From positions 558,001 through 622,000 of the forward strand of contig NZ_VAWG01000001.1 of the NCBI RefSeq assembly GCF_005869875.1: a DNA stretch of 64,000 nucleotides, read 5' to 3'. The stretch is from Paenibacillus pinistramenti. GTDB taxonomy: Bacteria > Bacillota > Bacilli > Paenibacillales > Paenibacillaceae. The position numbers were made by a program, and so were the translations under genes. The notes beneath the pieces are model-generated. The model had not been told where the DNA came from. It saw only the letters and a list, made by a program, of their open reading frames with translations, and ran no database searches. Positions within the stretch are counted from its first letter, which is position 1. Each line of letters starts with the position of its first letter. Shown in pieces: positions 60,212-64,000 of the stretch.

Positions 60212-62569
60212 TTATTTCACAGCAAGCACAAGCTCGTAAACCGGTTTCAGAGTGATTTCATCCATTTGAGCAATCCTTTCAGATGACGTTTCGCTCCAGC
60301 CGGCCATGGTGGTTTGACTGTTGACCGTCTGCCCTTTTCGGATCGGCGAAATATAGAGATACATGCCTTTGTCCAATAAGCGCTCTTCAAATGCCTTCAA
60401 ACCGATCTCCCAGGTCTTATTATTTGAAAAATTATCGTGAATCAGGTCCCCGTCGATAAACGCGTTCCCGATATCCCCTTTATAATTGATCTGCAGAAGC
60501 ACTTCCTTGATGCCTGTGAAGCAGTCTCCCGAGAAGAAGATTGCAGCCCGATTCTCCTTCTTATGCTGCACTTGAAGGCTGCCCGTGTAACGGGGAACCT
60601 GGAAACGGTAGGCTGTAAATAGGCCTTGCTGATTACGGTCTGTGAGCTCTCCGGGTGAACACATCGACAAGCTTTCAATATCCGGAAAAATCTGCAGATC
60701 CACCTGCTCAGAGCCAGGCGATTCAAGGCGAATTAAATCCCCATCGACTAGCAGAGCGGATGAGGTCAGAACTGCATGCTCCCTCCCGTTGATTCGAATC
60801 TTCCAGAACTGCAGACTTTCCGAATCGGAGAGCGTGACCAGATGAACCGTTTCTCCGGCCGTGCCTCTCAGCGAAACTACCTCTCCGTCTGCAGGAAGAA
60901 TGGTAATCAAGCCGCCGATCCCTGTGCCCGGTTCTGTCCGGCCGCCCGTCCATTCAGCAAGGGATGAGGCAGCAAATACATATTCAGCCGTCATTCCTTT
61001 AGGGCGTGCAAAGAAATAGTATCCTTCCCCGTCCGCTTCCAACCGGGTGATCAGCTGTGCCGCTGCGGACTCCAGCAGAATGCCGTCCAGATTGAACCGG
61101 TACGGAAGTATGGCATAGCTGTCTTTGGCAAGCCGTAAATCCCCGTTCACAGGAAAGCGGATCTCCCTCTCTGCCGTCTGGACCGTAACTCCCCCCTCAA
61201 TTTGGAGGTCATGGGTTTCCGCATGGTCCTGGTAGTTGTTCAGGAAGAGCAGGCCCGAGCCGTCAGCTGCCCGGACTGCATAACGGAGTGTCCCGGTATC
61301 GTTAGGATCCATCTGCGATGTGTCTCCCGGCAGGATCGTCTTCGTCCGGCAGAACCAATCTTGATAGGCTTCAAAAAAATAATGCTGCAGCCTCGTCCGG
61401 TGATACGACTCTCTCAGCTGGCCAAATTCGCCGATACAGGCGTTAAAATCATAGGAGATTTTTGGTGTGGCCAAATCATTAAGAAAAACATCCCTCTTAC
61501 CTTTGGGATTGGAACCCCCGTGGTACATGTAGTAGCCGATCAGATTACAGCCTTCCGCCACTTTGATGCCCGTCATTGCCGGTACGCTGATGTAGGGAAA
61601 GTCAAACCGGTACTTGTAGAAAGGGGTCATGCCTCCGCCCATTTCACAGCAGGCGTACGGATAATCCTCCGGAGTATACGTTGGCTCAAAGTTATAGGAC
61701 GACGGAATATCGTTATTATGTTTGTCACGGAAAATATACTCAGGCGTTGCCGGATGCTCCGTAACCCCTTTAAACCGGTCCACTTCGTAATAGATCCAGG
61801 GCCACTGGGAATACCCGCCCCAGAGCGGCAGCATCTCACCAGCGGGAGCGTTGGCTCCGCCCCAGCCGGTGCAGGTGTAGATGGGGGTGTCGATGCCCAC
61901 CCTGATCGCGATTTCTTTTAATTTCAAGAGATGGGCTTCCCCATCCTCCCCCGAAGTCATCCACTCGTTATTGATTCCGGTCGTGAGCGCCCACTGGGCA
62001 GCGGAGTGGCCGTGTTCATTTTCCAGCTGCGTGCCGATCACAGGTCCGCCCTCCTTGAACAGCAGCCCCTGGACCTGAAGGCTGATCTGACGGTAGAGCT
62101 CTTCTACATAGACCAAATATTCCTCGTCATTGGAGCGGACCTCGAACGGACGGCCGTACAGCCAATCCGGCAGGCCGCCATTGCGCATCTCGCCATGATC
62201 AAAAGGACCGATGCGGATGATTACATACAGCTCATGTTTGCCGCAGAGCTCGATGAACCGTCTTAAATTCCGGCGGCCTTCCCAGTCGAAGACGCCCTGA
62301 ATCTCTTCATGCACATTCCAGAAAATATAGGTGCAGACAATGTTGATGCCGCCCATTTTCATCTTGAGCAGTTCGTCCTCCCAGGCTCGTTCGTCATATC
62401 TCGAGAAGTGAAACTCCCCGCAAATGCCGAAGAAGGGGCTGCCATTTCGCTGCATAAAATAGTTCGTAAAGCTGATTTCTTCTCCGGCAGGGCTTTTGCC
62501 CTTCATATAGTTCTTGTTATAGTCAATTACTTTGTGATCCTTGCTGGCATCAATAGAGTAGCCCGGCAT
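60212..62569 (-). CDS. GH35 family beta-galactosidase
   Basis: The 785-residue protein has a GH35 TIM barrel (about 40-370) followed by beta domains. The GH35 signature GGPVIGTQLENEHG holds the acid/base Glu near residue 183, and the nucleophile Glu is in YACCEMGGG near 308. FFGICGEFHFSRYDERAWEDELLKMK is also typical (segmented here). There is no signal peptide, so it acts in the cytosol on beta-galactosides from plant or glycan fragments. It follows the TPR protein gene by 13 bp and is probably in the same operon. Barrel family is certain; linkage preference is not. Confidence 0.87.
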   Translation of the reverse strand: MPGYSIDASKDHKVIDYNKNYMKGKSPAGEEISFTNYFMQRNGSPFFGICGEFHFSRYDERAWEDELLKMKMGGINIVCTYIFWNVHEEIQGVFDWEGRRNLRRFIELCGKHELYVIIRIGPFDHGEMRNGGLPDWLYGRPFEVRSNDEEYLVYVEELYRQISLQVQGLLFKEGGPVIGTQLENEHGHSAAQWALTTGINNEWMTSGEDGEAHLLKLKEIAIRVGIDTPIYTCTGWGGANAPAGEMLPLWGGYSQWPWIYYEVDRFKGVTEHPATPEYIFRDKHNNDIPSSYNFEPTYTPEDYPYACCEMGGGMTPFYKYRFDFPYISVPAMTGIKVAEGCNLIGYYMYHGGSNPKGKRDVFLNDLATPKISYDFNACIGEFGQLRESYHRTRLQHYFFEAYQDWFCRTKTILPGDTSQMDPNDTGTLRYAVRAADGSGLLFLNNYQDHAETHDLQIEGGVTVQTAEREIRFPVNGDLRLAKDSYAILPYRFNLDGILLESAAAQLITRLEADGEGYYFFARPKGMTAEYVFAASSLAEWTGGRTEPGTGIGGLITILPADGEVVSLRGTAGETVHLVTLSDSESLQFWKIRINGREHAVLTSSALLVDGDLIRLESPGSEQVDLQIFPDIESLSMCSPGELTDRNQQGLFTAYRFQVPRYTGSLQVQHKKENRAAIFFSGDCFTGIKEVLLQINYKGDIGNAFIDGDLIHDNFSNNKTWEIGLKAFEERLLDKGMYLYISPIRKGQTVNSQTTMAGWSETSSERIAQMDEITLKPVYELVLAVK

Positions 62570-62582
62570 ATGAATAAACCTC

Positions 62583-64000
62583 CTAGTATTGAGTCGGCTG
62601 TAAATGAATAGATGCGCCTGTATGACTGCAATCCAGCTTCAGCACCTCTTCGAACTCGGCCTGTGCTTCCTGCTGTCTGCCGAGTCCAAGCAGTCCTAAA
62701 CCTCGCATGAACCGGCAGTGAATCACATTCTTCCTGTTCAAATCTTCATCAAAGACAAGGAAGTCCGGAAGCGAGACGGCAAAATAGTCCATTTTCACAT
62801 CGTCAAACAAATGCTTCTCCGCATAGTCGATCAGCTTGTTAAACCTGCGTTTGGCCTCATGTTCATGGTTCAGCTTCTGCCAGGCAAGCCCTTGGTAATA
62901 AATCATTTCCGGCGGCTGGTCGTTATAGAACATTGCGCTTGCCGGTTCCTCCAGTCCTCGTGAGGCTGCTTGATAAGCGGCCCGCGCCTCTTCCTGTCTG
63001 CCCTGCCCTTCGCAGGCAAGGCCCAGGTAATAGTAAATATGATTCTCCTGAGCACCGGCCAGCTTGCCTTCTCCGAGATTCGGCGGGTAAACCAAGGCCT
63101 GCTTAAGCTGTTCTTCCGCCATCTTGAATTTCCCTTCAAAAATCTGCTGTTTGGCCAATTCGACATGGGCCAGCACATATTGGCCTGTCACCTTGCCTTC
63201 GCCGCCTTCCCAAGGATGGAAGTTCCGCTCAGCCAGGAGACGGACAGCCTCCTGATGGTCACCGGTCAAATTATGCAGCGTGATGTATTCCAGGTACAAA
63301 TCATCGCGTTCGGCGGCAAGCGGTGCCCGTTCTTTCAGAAACTCCAGCCGGCTGATTGGAGACAGCCCGATCTTCTTGTACAGCTGATCAAGCTCGAATA
63401 GAACGCGGGCGTCGTGCGGGCTGCACGCCAGTGCCTTCTCAAGTGAAGCCTGTGCGGCTGCAGCATCCCCCAGCTTATTATAATAGGCTAAAGCCAAATT
63501 CCGGTGAACGACTGAATAGCTGTCATCTATACTGCGTGATTTCTCCCAGTGCTGGACTGCCTCCAGATGGCGCTTCTTGTCATAGAGCAGATTGCCTAGA
63601 TAATAATGCGCTTTGGCATCTCCAGGATTTGCTGTTATAGCCTCTTCCAGCACCTGAAGCTCAAACAAGGTATTCGGGAAGCAGTAATCAGGACTAAGCT
63701 GCTCCCCGGCACTGTAACAGCTGAGCGCTTCATCCTGCTGTCCGAGCCTGCTGTACAGATAACCAAGTGAATAGTGAATCATGGGATACGCCGAGCTGTT
63801 CAGCAGGCGCAGCACCTTCGCAGCGTCTTCATACAGCCCCGCATCCGCGTAATCAGAGGCAAGCGCCAGGTAATTTCCTGGCTCATCGCGCAGCAGCGCC
63901 TGAAGCTGGCCAAGCGCTTCGGCAGTTTCAGATTCCCGTCCCAAAGCTTCATTTAGCAGCCACAGCTCGAAATAGGATCCAAAATCGGCGGCGTCCAGAC
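62583..64000 (-). CDS. TPR-repeat protein (DUF5107-type C-terminal region), cut by window edge
   Basis: The frame is open to the window edge; 471 residues are visible and the N-terminus lies outside. The visible part is tandem TPR units (AKVLRLLNSSAYPMIHYSLGYLYSRLGQQDEALSCY, AKAHYYLGNLLYDKKRHLEAVQHWEKSRSI in segments). In Paenibacillus relatives such a TPR tail follows a DUF5107 mutarotase-like domain, but that domain is not visible here, so the link is an inference. It probably binds sugars or partner enzymes and is co-expressed with the GH35 beta-galactosidase 13 bp downstream. Confidence 0.75.
   Translation of the reverse strand, partial: LDAADFGSYFELWLLNEALGRESETAEALGQLQALLRDEPGNYLALASDYADAGLYEDAAKVLRLLNSSAYPMIHYSLGYLYSRLGQQDEALSCYSAGEQLSPDYCFPNTLFELQVLEEAITANPGDAKAHYYLGNLLYDKKRHLEAVQHWEKSRSIDDSYSVVHRNLALAYYNKLGDAAAAQASLEKALACSPHDARVLFELDQLYKKIGLSPISRLEFLKERAPLAAERDDLYLEYITLHNLTGDHQEAVRLLAERNFHPWEGGEGKVTGQYVLAHVELAKQQIFEGKFKMAEEQLKQALVYPPNLGEGKLAGAQENHIYYYLGLACEGQGRQEEARAAYQAASRGLEEPASAMFYNDQPPEMIYYQGLAWQKLNHEHEAKRRFNKLIDYAEKHLFDDVKMDYFAVSLPDFLVFDEDLNRKNVIHCRFMRGLGLLGLGRQQEAQAEFEEVLKLDCSHTGASIHLQPTQY

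Noticed and set aside
1-64000. tRNA, rRNA, insertion sequences, prophage or plasmid functions
   Set aside because: I looked for characteristic motifs, transposase-like frames and terminal inverted repeats and saw none I could support.

Overview
The window reads as a chromosomal segment of a soil or plant-associated Paenibacillus-type Bacillota. Supporting signs are strong GGAGG-type ribosome binding sites with frequent GTG/TTG starts, CcpA cre boxes, an L-box lysine riboswitch, a YesN/YesM two-component pair, and four CUT1 sugar ABC importers that all lack their own ATPase. Nearly everything is carbohydrate catabolism and most genes lie on the minus strand. I saw no tRNA, rRNA, CRISPR array, transposase or phage gene.

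Layout. 1-1423: the end of a GH127 beta-L-arabinofuranosidase gene, divergent from an AraC regulator. 1556-3411: a lysine permease behind a lysine riboswitch and terminator. 3511-4794: a DoxX-like membrane protein and a divergent DUF2975 membrane protein, with two perfect FNR/CRP-type palindromes between them. 4885-10887: a cytoplasmic GH20 hexosaminidase with a sugar ABC importer and a divergent ArsR-type regulator. 11116-18360: a secreted GH43 arabinanase, a zinc-free MDR oxidoreductase and a second ABC importer; two cre boxes sit here. 18576-20731: an HIBADH-type reductase and an SRPBCC protein divergent from a MarR regulator, with an 18-bp perfect palindrome between them. 20878-23279: a membrane S1C protease and a zinc-ribbon/FxLYD protein.

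23641-38734 is the most interesting part. It holds a tannase-like lipoprotein, both subunits of a C-glycoside-deglycosidase-type enzyme, two more TIM-barrel isomerase-like proteins, three Gfo/Idh/MocA oxidoreductases, a ROK glucokinase, a GPH symporter, a TetR regulator and an AraC regulator fused to a degenerate GH39 domain. A 14-bp motif, TTWACTANWRGTAA, precedes four of these transcription units and a weaker copy precedes the TetR gene, so this looks like one regulon. The inferred route is: symporter uptake, oxidation of the sugar at C3, elimination of the aglycone, reduction back to a hexose, then phosphorylation. The substrate is not known.

38985-50633: a 5'-truncated cadherin-like repeat protein (probable gene remnant), then a LacI-controlled operon of LacI, BadF-type sugar kinase, GH4 phospho-glycosidase, ABC importer and secreted GHL10-like hydrolase. 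The leader of that operon carries two 22-bp operators. 50742-59965: a YesN/YesM pair upstream of an ABC importer and a GH31 glycosidase. 60212-64000: a GH35 beta-galactosidase and the C-terminal part of a TPR protein cut by the window edge. A second cross-cutting feature is a set of short tandem repeats (periods 7 to 14 bp) that begin at or close to the stop codons of six unrelated genes.
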